From Diphasiastrum complanatum (Eukaryota; Streptophyta; Lycopodiopsida; Lycopodiales; Lycopodiaceae): a stretch of DNA of 64,000 nucleotides. Both the position numbers and the translations under genes were made by a program. A model generated the notes under the pieces. The model was not told the origin of the DNA. It saw only the letters and a program-made list of their open reading frames with translations, and did not search any database. The stretch lies in the NCBI GenBank assembly GCA_029204225.1, contig CM055107.1, forward strand, positions 17,208,809 through 17,272,808, written 5' to 3'. The first letter of the stretch is position 1; each line of letters begins with the position of its first letter. This document shows, piece by piece, positions 53,081 through 64,000 of this stretch.

Positions 53081-54159
53081 TTTTCTATACTTCTATGGCA
53101 ATATGAACTAGGATACCACTAGAGTATCTGGCTTTCATGGATCTTAATCCCATTGTGGTCGCCATAAAACATGTGGTACATTTGGTGTGTTGCTTATTGG
53201 TTTGATTATGAAGCCAGTCATTGGGTTTCTAGTTCGGATATTGCCATAGATTATACTCGAAGGTAACATAAGTTTGAACCCATTCACCTCATAAGTAATC
53301 CATCTCAAATATTCTTTTCAATGATATAAATATTTTTCATTTACTAATTCTTGTGTTCTCTCCAATCAAGCAAACTTAATTTGATTCAATCTTTGATGCA
53401 ATTGCCATGATCTATCTACGAAAGCTTGACCATCTTTTTCAATGGTTTTATCATGATAATGTATGTGGTTTTGAAAATATATAATATATATATAGCTCTA
53501 ATGGCGTTTTTCAACCACTTTGAGCGATAGCTTCTCCATGTTTTTCAATGGATTAGCAATAACTGATTTATCATGCTAAGTATATTTGTTAAGCATTACA
53601 CATCACTCAAACTGAGAAATTTATGATAAAAGTCATTTTTCTCAATTTTCGTGAATTCTATGAGTTTTAAGGATCAATTCACCTTTTTGGATCATTTGGA
53701 TCCGGTTACGGATTAGAAGTTATAGCCATTTGAAAATCCTTAATAAGTTTAACTCTTGAAAAGCATATATGATATTCCATTATAAAAACATAATCTAATT
53801 GTTCTTTATTTTCTGGAGTTTTTACAGCAGAAGGTAGATCTGTAATTCATTAGACTGTAAACACATACCATTTACTGTATACTCTGGGTTATAGATTCAA
53901 TATGAGCACATAAATCCATTTTTTTTTCAGATTCATAAAAACAGATACTTAGTATTCATAATAACCGAAAAAAAACCAGCCTACATGCTTAACCAAATGA
54001 TTAAACCAAAAACTACAGTAAAAAGGTAAATGATTTCACCTCAGATCCTTATGCTCTGACTTAAATTTCTAGGAGGGTCCTTCAAATAAAGTCAAGTCTT
54101 CCACATTTGAGTCACTCTTCATTTTTCTTCAGTAGCCCACATACTTTACTGCCAGACTG
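53081..54159. other. AT-rich DNA, mostly unassigned
   Basis: No clear gene. At about 53800-53950 the minus strand holds frame-broken pieces (YESEKKMDLCAHIES, PEYTVNGMC, ITDLPSAVKTPEN) resembling the 83/91-aa paralogues; see findings. Confidence 0.4.
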
Positions 54160-54600
54160 CCGGTTCCATCAATATATGGGTTCGCTGAAGGAAGAAGGGA
54201 TACAGACAGAGCGGCAGAGAGAGATCGGACGAGAGAGGAGATAGACGGAACGCGACCGCAGAGAATTGGGTGCTGAGGAGAGGGAGGTAGCATGACCGTG
54301 AGGGAGATAGGGAGAGGGGTAGGTCTGCGGGTGCAGGCAGATGGGAGCAGATGCACAGGTGGATGAAGAGCGCAGGCAGGGTGAAGAAGGAGAGAGATCG
54401 CTGGAGGAAGGGAGGGATTATCTGTGAGAGAGAGAGAGAACAGAGAAACGCGCTGACTGTGAGGGAGAGAGAGAGATTCGTAAGTACAAAGATGGAGAGC
54501 AGGTGCGCAGATGGATGAAGAAGACGAGAGAGATATGGAGCAACTGAGAGAGAGATAGGAGAACGCAGGCAGTATGAAGATGAAAAGAGAAAATGATCAT
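54160..54600. repeat. Purine-rich (GA/GAGG) low-complexity tract
   Basis: Dense GAGAGA, GGAGGA and GCAGG words. Open frames on the minus strand are Ser/Pro/Leu-rich by-products of the composition. Confidence 0.75.
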
Positions 54601-56231
54601 CAACGTTTTATCATTCACAAGAGAAATCTAACATCTCCTTCATGAACACCATTGATCTACTCTGCTCATTGAATGCCAGGATGCAATCTTCTGATCATTG
54701 AATGCAAGAATACTCTCTTCACCAAAAACAAAAACTCTCCTCTTGTTCTCTCTGCAGACTAAGGAATGACCGAATCAAGATATATTTGTCTAGTGCAGAT
54801 AGAAAAGGAGAGATAAATCTCTGTCCAGCGTAGACTGACCAGCAAGAGAGCTATAGGTAGGAGCGCGGACAGATCTCTATTCATAACCAGGTTACTAGAA
54901 TGCTCTTCGCTCATAACAAAAGCAAGCCTCTCCTCTACACTGCAACGAACACTGGAACGAATGAATTGATGAATGCCTCTCTTTTTGAATGCCTCATGAG
55001 AGAGAACGAGAGAGGTTACCAACCGCTCACTTCCAAACACCATCCTATTCTTGTTTCCCATTAAATCCCTTCCATAGAATTCGAATTTACTCATTTTGAA
55101 AACAATCTTTAAGTCCATTTGACATATGTCGATTAAGGAGTTGTTGGCTTTGAATTAACCACTAGTCCTTGGTGTATCCTCTTCCAACCTTCCAACAACA
55201 TTCACAAGGGTGAGTTCTTCAAAACTAACCTTCAATAAGGCTATTAGTAGATCTCATACCATTTCTTTGTTTCATTTTGAAAACCATCACATGAATATGC
55301 GTTTGGCCTCTCAACATAATTTCGAAATTGATCAATCAGGTTGTATTTCAATCTTTCGCATTGTGTCGACCTCGACAATTCTTTTCGTCCAAGACACCTG
55401 AATGTCTTATAAGCATTTTCACCTGCAAAATTTTATTTTGACTGGTATATTTTGCAGTGTCCTCAATTGATAAGGATTCATCAATTTTTATCTAGAACCC
55501 CTTCAATTGTGAAGCAATGTTACTAAATCCTTGATTTGAGCTAGAACTCCAAATTTTCTTCGATAATCTTTGATGGACCGTGGTTGATTACTGTTTGAAC
55601 GATTTCGAACTTGCCAACGTATTTTGTTTTGTGGAATCTTTTTGGACCTTATGATAAGGTCATGGTCCTAATTATTCAAGGACATCCTTAATCTTCAAAA
55701 GGGTATTTTTGCTGGTTTGTTGTCTTTGTCTTGAACTGAACTTTGCTTATCGTTGTTTGTAGGACCCTTAGCCTTTGGACCTTTCCTTGAAACTTAAGTC
55801 AGTGCCTTAAAGGTACCTAGGCATCTTTTATTAATCATGATATAAAGTACATTTCATCATTACAATATGGCAAAAAATTGTCATTTAATAAAACTACTTA
55901 GCAACTGTCGATATTATCATCCATCAAAGTCACTTATGAGTGTTGCTAAAAATAGCTTATTGCTACAAGCTTACTTGAAATAGTAACATAGTAAAAATAG
56001 CTGTAATTTGTCTGATATAACTGTCATTTGAAAATTGATTATGACATTTGAACATGCCATAGAATTTCATAGCTACTCTTTAATATAGCCACATTCGTAT
56101 ATCAGTAAAAAGTGACACAATAGCATATTTTGCACATATGAGATACATCTAGCACATTTTCTTCTAGAAAATCAGCATCAATGATTGTAGTTGCTGAAAT
56201 TTTGAAATTTTGACCAGAAAAATGCACTACA
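54601..56231. other. No recognisable gene
   Basis: The longest frame (54759-55118, minus, 119 codons, starting MDLKIVFKMSKFEFYGRDLM) has no domain I know. No repeats or LTR ends identified. Confidence 0.4.
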
Positions 56232-57832
56232 ACGTCCGTTTCACAAGCAAATGGGGATGTGTGCAAGATCAAGGGGATAGACATCGTTTCAATCCAACTA
56301 CCTGATGGCAAAAGTAGGATGATCAGGGGAGTACTTTACATACCAAGTTTGAAGAAAAATCTACTTTCTGTTGGAGTCATTACTGATCAAAAGTTCAAAG
56401 TAGAATTTGCCCATGATCGTTGCTTTGTGAAGGATGTGAATCAAGAGTTCAAAATTATTGCGTTTGGAGTAAGGGAGCCCAATACAAAATTGTACAGGTT
56501 GAATGCTACAATCAAGGGGCAACATGGACTTGTATCATCCATTCCATCGCAAACTGAGTTGTGGCATAAGAGGCTTGGTCACTTGAACTTAAAAAGCCTC
56601 AGTTTGATGAGAAAATTGGAGATGGTAACAGGATTGCCTACTATAGAAGACCACTTGAAATCGATGTGCGAATCATGTGTATATGGGAAGCAGCATCAAG
56701 AGAAGTTCAATAAAGGTGGTGTTGCAAGAGCAAAGAACATCCTGGATTTAATCCACACAGATTTATGTTGGCCTATGAGGACCATGTCCTTAGGTAAAGC
56801 CTTCTATTTCATGACCTTTATTAATGATATATCACGTAAGACGTGGATCTACTTCTTGAAGAAGAAATCGGAAGCATTTGACATTTCAAGAGCCTCAAAG
56901 CATTGGTCGAAAATCAGACAGGTAGGAAGATCAAAGTCCTAAGATCAGATAGTGGAGGTGAGTACACGTCTAATGACTTCAATGATCTTTGCGATCAATG
57001 TGGGATTAAAAGACAATTTACGCAAGCTCATACTCCTGCTCTAAATGGTGTAGCTGAGCACAAGAATCGTACGATTGTGGAAACTACTAGATCTATGCTA
57101 GTTGAGATGAGACTACCAAAAGATTTTTGGTCAGAAGCATGCAGTACGGTAGTCTATCTTCAAAATAGAAGTCCTACCATTGCCATACCAAAGATAACAC
57201 CTGAGGAAGCATTCACAAAGAAGAAGCCAAAGGTGAACCACTTGCGAATCTTTGGATGTAAGGCCTTTGTACACATTCCTAAGGAAGAGAGACGTAAACT
57301 TGATGTAAAAGCTATCAAGTGTATATTCCTAGGATATGATGATCGTGTAAAGGGCTATAGATGTTTTGATCTAGTGGAAAACAAACTCCATGTAAGTCGT
57401 GATGTTATCTTTGATGAATCCAAGATGCATGAAGACGAGGATGCTGAGAAGATGGACACATCCAGTGGGAAAGATGGTATAGTGAGAATACCTCCTAATG
57501 ATGATCCATTCATTGACCTTCCAAGTGCTGAACATGAGGATACATCTCAAGATACTACTACTCAACCTCTAGAGACAGGTTGGAGAGGTAGAGACAAACC
57601 TTTTGGTGTAAGAAGAATTGAAGTTGCAGGTGACAAACGCAAGGAGAAGGATGTACTGTGGGATACATTTTCACCAGGTAGCCGATCACCTGACAAGAAG
57701 CTCTCTAAATGGTTTGAGAGATTGTTGGAGAGCCGTGACATGGATGACTTTCCAGGATCATCTAGCCAGGAGAGCTATGAAGATCAACAAGAGAGAAGAC
57801 ACAAGCAAATTATGCTCGAGATGACAGATCTC
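56232..57832 (+). pseudogene. Copia family A protease end, integrase and linker
   Basis: Joined abruptly at about 56232 in the middle of protease (SQANGDVCKIKGIDIVSIQL). The frame to 56942 is open: LWHKRLGHLNLKSL, CESCVYGKQHQEKFN, DLIHTDLCWPMRT and FYFMTFINDISRKTWIYFLK. After a frameshift 56903-57940 is open: VLRSDSGGEYTSNDFNDLCD, TPALNGVAEHKNRTIV, HLRIFGCKAFVHIPKEER. The D, D and E catalytic positions of integrase are readable. The linker ends QERRHKQIMLE, where about 720 bp of RT present at 26.5-27.2 kb are missing. Confidence 0.92.
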
Positions 57833-58690
57833 AGCCTGATGCATTATTGCCTTGGAGTAGAGGTGTGGCAAAAAGGACACGAAGTGGGTTTAACACAGGT
57901 GAAGTATGTCAAAGAGTTGCTGCACAAGTTTAGGTTGTAAGATTGCAAACCAATGAATACTCCTATTGGACCAGGTAAAAGGCTTTCTAAGCTTGATGAG
58001 TCACAATCATTTGATGCTACGCTGTATAGGCAGTTAGTAGGGAGCTTGATTTACCTTACCACGACTAGACCAGATATATGCTATGCTATTGGTATTGTAA
58101 GTCAGTTTATGGCAGCACCTATGGAAACGCATTGGAAGGCATCTAAGTGAATTTTGCGTTATGTAAAAGGCACTTCAGATTATGGCTTGATTTACAGGAA
58201 GCATGACGGTTTACATGAGTTGTGTGGCTTTGTGGATGCGGATTGGGGAGGTGACTATGATGATCATAGATCCATCAGAAGGTATGTATTCCAGCTTTGT
58301 GGCAGTTGCTTTTCCTGGTCTAGTAAGAAGCAAAGTACAATTGCTCTTTCCACCACAGAAGCAGAGTATAAGGCAATGTGTAGTGTAGCACAGGAAGCTA
58401 TATGGTTGAGACAAATCTTGGAAGAAGTTGGCATGAAGCAGAAAAATCTCACAATTTTACATAGCGACAGTCAAAGTGGCATTCATCTAGCAAAGAATAC
58501 AATGTTCCATGCGAGAACCAAACACATTGAGATTTAGTATCACTTTATATGTGAGAGGCTGTTGAGTCGTGAAATTCATGTTGTTCATTGTGTTAGAGAA
58601 AAAACAACTAGCTGATATTTTCACTAAGCCACTTGTTGGAAAAAAGTTTGATAAGTTTAGATCAAAGCTTTCTGTACTTAAAGTTTGTTG
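57833..58690 (+). pseudogene. Copia family A RT thumb and RNase H
   Basis: Starts MTDLSLMHYCLGVEVWQ in frame with the linker, so the RT palm with the YVDD site is deleted. After a TAA at 57938: DATLYRQLVGSLIYLTTTRP and DICYAIGIVSQFM. After a TGA at 58148: VDADWGGDYDDHRSIRR, STIALSTTEAEYKAM, LHSDSQSGIHLAKN, HARTKHIEI with a TAG at 58535. The end (ADIFTKPLVG, SVLKVC) is in a shifted frame. Confidence 0.92.
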
Positions 58691-58732
58691 ACTTTAAAGC
58701 TATGTATATGACTGTATAAAAAGTAGACTCTA

Positions 58733-58746
58733 CTTTAAGGGAGACA
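58733..58746 (+). other. Polypurine tract
   Basis: TTTAAGGGAGACA just before the 3' LTR at 58748, the primer site for plus-strand DNA synthesis. Confidence 0.75.
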
Positions 58747-58747
58747 A

Positions 58748-59016
58748 TTAGAATTAAAGTAGAATCACTGTGTTACTGTACTGTGGTCCTATCAATTGAT
58801 AAAGATCAGTTGGCCTCGCCACGAGGCAAGTCGACGGGACACGCGTCCTGCCAACAACAACCTGGGTCATGCATGGGTTGCCTGAGTGAACAACTATATG
58901 TACAGTGTAATTTCATTTTGAGAAATATAGTTGCTACGTGAGCTTGGTGTGGAGAGTGTTTTCTGTCTGTGTTACTGTGTAGCATGATATGTGTTCCTGT
59001 TCGAAGCAAATTCTAA
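58748..59016 (+). repeat. Copia family A 3' LTR, 269 bp
   Basis: TTAGAATT at the start and AATTCTAA at the end; agrees with 16253-16523 (reverse) over its full length. Another copia begins directly after it. Confidence 0.92.
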
Positions 59017-59019
59017 GTA

Positions 59020-60129
59020 AATGATGATATGTTTTTGATGTCTTTTTGTTTGCTAACCAATGATGAAGATATCAATCCATGGTGGATTGATATTAGAGCA
59101 AGCTTTCATATGATATGTCACAAAGAGTACTTAACTTCTTTGGTGTCTTATGAAGTAGAAAAGAAGGTCATCAACATGGTGGTAAAGTTGTTATCGAGGG
59201 CATTGGTACTATTTCTAATTTTCTCTCATCTACAAATAGGAATGTTCATTTGAAAAATGTTTTGTTCATACCTTCCATTACTAAAAATGTGTTTAGTGTT
59301 TTTCAAATGGTTGACAAAGGGCTCAAAGTAAAATTTGTTGGTGATTCTTGTTTGGTCAAAAGGAATGGAGTCTTGATTGCTCAAGGCAAGAGACAAGGTG
59401 AGCTCTCCAAACTTGATGGATTTGTTGGTTCTAACCACGGCGGTTTGAAGGCAAAGAAGCAAATAGGTGAGCTTTGTTCAATGTCAAAGTCACAAAGGTT
59501 GTCTTATTCTAGATCTAGCTCTAGATCTAAGATGATGTTTCATTTAGTACATTTGGATCTGCATTGTACTAGTTCTTTGAGTATTGGAGGAGCAAAGATA
59601 TTTTTGAGGTGCATTGATGAATTTAGTAGATATTGTTGGACTTATCTTCTAAAGTGTGAGGATGAAGTATTTGATGTCTTTCTCAAGTTCAAGAATGTCG
59701 TCGAGAGTCAATTCAACATGAAGATCAAGTTTTTAAGTTTGGCAAATGAAAATCTATCAACAAAATTCAAAAAGGTTTGTGTGGCACATGGGATCAAGAG
59801 GGAGCTTTCAAGCTCAAAGGTTCTATATGGTGTGGAAGAAAGGAAGGTCAATCTTTTTTGAAAGAGCTAAATCCATGATGGTAAGAGTTCATTTGAAGTT
59901 CTTCTTGATAAGAAGCCAAGGATGGAGCATTTGAAGATCTTTGGTAGTACTTGCTATGTCAACTCATCTTTTAGATTCTTGAAGGGGATCTTTGTTGGAT
60001 ATAGTGAAGTAAGGAGAGCTTATAGGGTTTACATTCCTAAGTCAAAGAAAGTTCACATTTCTAAGGATGTTGTCTTTGAAGAGGAGAATGTGGATAAGCT
60101 TGATGTTGTTGATGTTGATCAATATGTCA
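59020..60129 (+). pseudogene. Copia protease and integrase (family of the 5.5-kb element)
   Basis: INPWWIDIRASFHMICHKEY is the protease start with DSG changed to DIR. A shifted frame (59250-59861) gives MKNVLFIPSITKNVFSVFQM, then a deletion into CSMSKSQRLSYSRSSSRSK and the integrase core IFLRCIDEFSRYCWTYLLK, but LRSDNGGE has decayed to LSLANEN. The last part (59922-60134) is MEHLKIFGSTCYVN and KVHISKDVVFEEENVDKL. It resembles the copia at 7.2-8.4 kb. It continues after the insertion at 61827. Confidence 0.9.
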
Positions 60130-61826
60130 TGTGACAAATCTAAGCAAATAGCTATTACAATGGAAGTAAAGCTAAGAGCAAGAAAAGTACAAAGCATTCA
60201 AGATAGCATATCCATAGAAAGCTAGAAACATGGAGATCACCATAGAATTACATTAGTGATGGGAAGAATAGTACAAGCTATGAACAAGAGCATGGATTCA
60301 TGTAGATAGGGCACATGAGACCTAGCAATGGAGATCCCTATGGCTCACATTCACAAGGAGGAAGCAAGAAGCTCTCACTTGCAAATGAGCCAAAAGATTC
60401 AAATGATGTCTCTTGCATAGTTATAGAAAATGCTCTTACTTAACTTAACTTAACTATTTTGAGGGATAGTTAGCCCTTGTTAAGTATTATATAAACTACA
60501 TTGGGCCCTTATTGGCCTATTATCCTTATTAGTTACTTTGAAGGGCCTAAAGAGGAAACCACCTTGTTCTTAAGGCTAATAGCTCCGGCCTACAAAGCTT
60601 ACAATGGATATTAATAAGCAATAATGTACTAATAGTTCATGACACTCCCCCTACTTAAATATTTTTGTCCTAAAAAATGAAGATGCTTGTTTGATCAGCT
60701 TGATTGCCTTGGTTAAATAGTCAAGATTGATGAGGATGTGTCGTCCACAAAATTATTGCCTCATTACAGATCCAAAGCTATTGAATTGAATCCATTTTGC
60801 TAGTTTCAGACTGTAATCCTTGTTTCCATGAGGGAGAAAAGATGGTCGAAGAAGAAAAGGATGAAACACCATATTGCTTTTTGACAATCAAATCGCAATA
60901 TCCTCATTTGTCTGCTTCTTCGACATCGTAATATTTTGGATGATCTATCCAATTCCTTTAGGGTCATATTTTAGCATTGCATCTGGTTGTGCTGGTCTGA
61001 AGATTTTGTCATGTTGTTGGGTAGTCACTTTGTTGTTCAATCCAAATGCTTCAATGATAACCATAAGCCCTACATCTGAATTGTGAAGGTCATGCATGAA
61101 GGAATTATTGGCATGATCAATTCCCAATATAGGAACCAATATGTTTTGATTGATCATCTCTGGAAATCACAAATGATATTCTGAATGGACATTCATTTCC
61201 AAGAATATCGAGTGAATGAGATGCTTGCAAAGAGTGACGGTATCTCTTTTACTCAAAGTTTCTACAAAATTTTTTCGTAGATTACATCATCATGTTCGAA
61301 AATATTGATATCTCCAATGTTTTGAACCACAAACTGGAAACTTTGATATAATGGATCTTTGATTGTTTGTCCCTATGGCTCACATTCACAAGGAGGAAGC
61401 AAGAAGCTCTCACTTGCAAATGAGCCAAAATGATGTCTCTTGCCTAGTTATAGACAATGCTCTTGCATGGATTCATGTAGATAGGGCATGAGACCTAGCA
61501 ATGGAAATCCCTATGGCTCACATTCACAAGGAGGAAGCAAGAAGCTCTCACTTGCAAATGAGCCAAAATGATGTCTCTTGCCTAGTTATAGACAATGCTC
61601 TTACTTAACTTTACTTAACTATTTTGAGGGATAGTTAGCCCTTGTTAAGTATTATATAAACTACATTGGGCCCTTATTGGCCTACTATCCTTATTAGTTA
61701 CTTTGAAGGGCCTAAAGAGGGAGCAACCTTGTTCTTAAGGCTAATAGCTCCTTTTGGGCCTACAAAGCTTACAATGGATATTCTGATGCATTGATAAGCA
61801 CTAATGTACTAGTAGTACATGACACA
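60130..61826 (-). mobile_element. 1.7-kb LTR-flanked insertion with unidentified coding remnant
   Basis: The sequence from about 60288 to 60644 is repeated at about 61463-61826, with an extra partial copy at 61372-61460. The outer ends are TGTGAC and GACACA. On the minus strand TAGGGGGA lies just before the left copy like a polypurine tract, so the orientation is probably minus. The inside (61358-60650) reads in broken frames QSFQFVVQNIGDINIFEHDD, CKHLIHSIFLEMNVHSEYHL, ILVPILGIDHANNSFMHDLH and QQHDKIFRPAQPDAMLKYDP. These are not gag or pol that I recognise, and could be captured host sequence. Confidence 0.6.
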
Positions 61827-62205
61827 ATGTAACATTTTTTATGGTGATGAAGATGGTTCTTTGGATGGTGATGGTGGAGATGCCTCTCCAAGCCAAGTTC
61901 TAAGAAGATCCTCAAGAGAAAGACAAAATCCATCTAGGCTCACATATGATGAGAAAGGTAAGCAAGTGGGAGTGACTTGCTTTGCTTTACTCACATGTTT
62001 TGGAGAATCTTCTTGTGTAGATGATGCTATGCAAGTGGATAATGGTTCTCATGGTTTTCCAGCAACTAATGGATCTAGAAAAGAGGTCTTAGTCAATGGC
62101 TTTGATGGTCAAGTGGAAGATCAAGAGGTTGATCTCAAAGGGCTTCAACAACACAAAAGGAAAGGTGGCAATTTGGAGCTAGTCAAGAGCATCAAAGGAG
62201 GGTGA
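61827..62205 (+). pseudogene. Copia integrase-RT linker, continued after insertion
   Basis: GDEDGSLDGDGGDASPSQVL, RRSSRERQNPSRLTYDEKGK and VTCFALLTC, the acidic then basic linker that precedes RT in copia pol. It continues the frame interrupted at about 60129. RT itself is missing; the LTR follows. Confidence 0.75.
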
Positions 62206-62244
62206 AATGGCAAAGATCTTTTGGATATATTTTTTTCAGGTGTT

Positions 62245-62590
62245 TGAAGACTGCATGGGAGAACATGATTCTCTCTCTCTCCCTCTCTCTTATCTCATTT
62301 CATGCTTATACATGAGTTCTCTTGGGTTCATCTATCCATTGGTGCACTATAGCAATGATATCTTGCAATTTTGTGTTTAGAATGCAATTGTATTTCATTA
62401 TTGGCTCCACACATGTGAAATATAGTACCTTACTGTTATTGTACGAACAACAACTTCATTATTTTATATATTTGATGTTTTATCAAGATCTTGTTGGGTT
62501 TGCATCTCTTTCATCAAGTAGATGTTGATTTTCTAAATTACCAATGGTGCTAATTGTGTTGTCTTCATAACCAAAGATCAAGAGATGATT
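62245..62590 (+). repeat. Copia LTR, R-U5 part
   Basis: Matches the second half of 5471-6101 (ATCTCATTTCATGCTTATAC, CTATCCATTGGTGCACTATA), with a CT-rich stretch at 62262-62290. Confidence 0.75.
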
Positions 62591-62649
62591 TTGGATCTTA
62601 TTGATTAACAAAATCTTTACGTAGAGATGTCTCCAAACACTTTGCAGAA

Positions 62650-63780
62650 TTCTATACCAGCCAGGGTATTCTACATTTGAAAACTGCAACATATACACCA
62701 CAACACAATGGTGTTGCGGTTAGGAGAAACCACACTCTCATGGAAGCTACGAGATGCATAATGGCCTATTCAAAGGAATCTAAATGGCTATGGGCCAGAA
62801 CTAGTAAATTTGGCACTCCTCATACTACTCCACATGAAATATGGTGGGGCAACAAGCCAAGTCGCATTTTTGGGTGTGTAGCATATGCACACATACCATA
62901 TCAAAAAAGAAAGAAGTTAGATGAAAAGGTGGAGCGGGGTTTTCTTATAGGCTATGATGTACATTCCTCTTATTACAAGATTTACATGCCTAAGACCAGA
63001 GAAATCAAAACTGTCAGAGATGTGAAATTCGATGAAGCAAGCATGACGGCGAACGAAGATCCAGTTGGCTATGAGATTCTTAGCAAGAAGTACTATGATC
63101 TGCCCACACAGACAGAGGGAGTAGGCCATGAACATCTCAATCACAATATTCATATGCCAAATGAACTTAGTGGCAATTCAAATGATGAACAGACCGAGAT
63201 GCAGCTTGTACCCACCAAAACGCCTGCAAAGCACAATAGTTTTGCAGACAACCAAAAGAACAAAGGCAAAGCAGTTGAGGTACCTGCACAATCTCCAAGG
63301 AGATCTACAAGAGAAAGAAGACCACCTGTCAAGTATGCACCAAACAGCTCAACTTCCATCACAGAAGAGTTTTGTGGATTCGGTGGTAAATCATAGACTT
63401 ATGAGGTGGATAAAAGCCATGGAAGAAGAAATAAACTCCATGGTGCAGAACAAGGTGTGGGCACTTGAACCCATACAAATGACAAGAAGCCTGTCAAGCG
63501 CAAATGGATCTACAAATACAAGTATGGACCAGACGGCAAGGCATCAAGATACAAAGCAAGGCTAGTTGCAAAAGGTTTTTCACAGAAGTATGGAGCTGAT
63601 TACACTGAGACCTTTTCTCCTGTAGTCAAGCATAGATCTATACGTCTATTGATTACATATGTAGCAGCCTACAGTTTGAAGATCCACATTGTAGATGAGA
63701 AGACGACGTTCTTGCATGGAGATCTCAAAGAAGAGGTCTATATGGAGCAACCACTAGGATATACCTGTAAATCATTTGCT
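62650..63780 (+). pseudogene. Copia integrase end and RT start (another family)
   Basis: ATYTPQHNGVAVRRNHTLME (the catalytic Glu of NGVAER is Val here), RIFGCVAYAHIPYQKRKKLD, a linker with RRSTRERRPPVKYA, then after frameshifts the RT start: MRWIKAMEEEINSMVQNKVW, KRKWIYKYKYGPDGKASRYK, ARLVAKGFSQKYGADYTETF, HGDLKEEVYMEQPLGYT. It ends before the YVDD motif. Confidence 0.9.
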
Positions 63781-64000
63781 TATTATGTCTTCCGGATATT
63801 AGTGTGAATTTTTTTGATAAAAAAGACAATTATGATTGTACAAAACAATCATTAAGAGTTATTGATTGCTAAATCCAATGATCTATTAGGTTCTGTGTTA
63901 CTTCATAAATTAGATGCTGATTTCAGATAATTCAATTGTATGAATATGAACAGCTATTTACTCTTAAGAGATTAGGTCATCAAATACGATTGCCAGTTGG
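63781..64000. other. No recognisable feature
   Basis: AT-rich; the end of the window. Confidence 0.4.

Noticed and set aside
54129-54618. Ser/Leu/Pro-rich minus-strand proteins
   Set aside because: By-products of the purine-rich low-complexity tract; no domain.
60180-61826. Simple host gene with flanking repeats
   Set aside because: The flanking copia continues on both sides and the direct repeats frame the interior, so an insertion explains it better.

Overview
The window is plant nuclear DNA made almost entirely of decayed, nested LTR retrotransposons. Evidence for a plant: Ty1/copia primer-binding sites of the TGGTATCAGAGC type (initiator Met-tRNA), plant-style copia gag-PR-IN-RT-RH order, and Ty3/gypsy elements with several zinc knuckles and an extra ORF beyond pol. 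The density of nesting and decay suggests a large, repeat-rich genome. I cannot name the species and found no intact ordinary host gene, tRNA or rRNA.

Layout. 0.36-5.1 kb: minus-strand copia with a (GA)n tract, a rearranged gag and its 5' LTR. 5.47-9.15 kb: plus-strand copia, both LTRs recognisable, RT deleted. 9.15-11.08 kb: no recognisable gene. 11.08-12.87 kb: minus-strand copia with an integrase piece inserted in gag. 12.9-16.5 kb: minus-strand copia fused at its downstream end to an unknown retroelement ORF. 16.5-16.9 kb: copia integrase and a DNA-transposon-like terminus. 17.3-22.7 kb: gypsy 3' ORF, two LTR copies, a 25/74-bp tandem repeat and a gag with zinc knuckles. 22.7-28.1 kb: the best-preserved copia (plus). 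28.1-32.75 kb: fragments of three copias and a gypsy gag. 32.9-39.7 kb: minus-strand gypsy with RNase H, integrase, tandem repeats, a long post-pol ORF and a 3' LTR.

Two stretches stand out. (1) At 39.9-43.4 kb lie two minus-strand gene relics that are not retroelements. One is a 391-codon single-frame histone H3-like (possibly CENH3-like) sequence that starts MARTK, has a very long tail and a complete histone fold, but carries seven stops. The other is a multi-exon gene ending in a possible ubiquitin-like domain, with a TATA box. (2) At 46.3-53.1 kb lies an AT-rich minus-strand gypsy (gag, PR, RT start) preceded on the same strand by six closely packed small ORFs. Two are paralogous and one is a free-standing RT-tether-like domain; I recognise no function for the others.

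53.1-56.2 kb: AT-rich and then purine-rich DNA without a recognised gene. 56.2-59.0 kb: third copy of the main copia family. 59.0-62.6 kb: copia split by a 1.7-kb LTR-flanked insertion with an unidentified coding remnant. 62.65-63.8 kb: copia IN-RT fragment. The retroelement genes encode the usual capsid, protease, reverse transcriptase, RNase H and integrase functions, but no element is complete, so none is expected to move autonomously.
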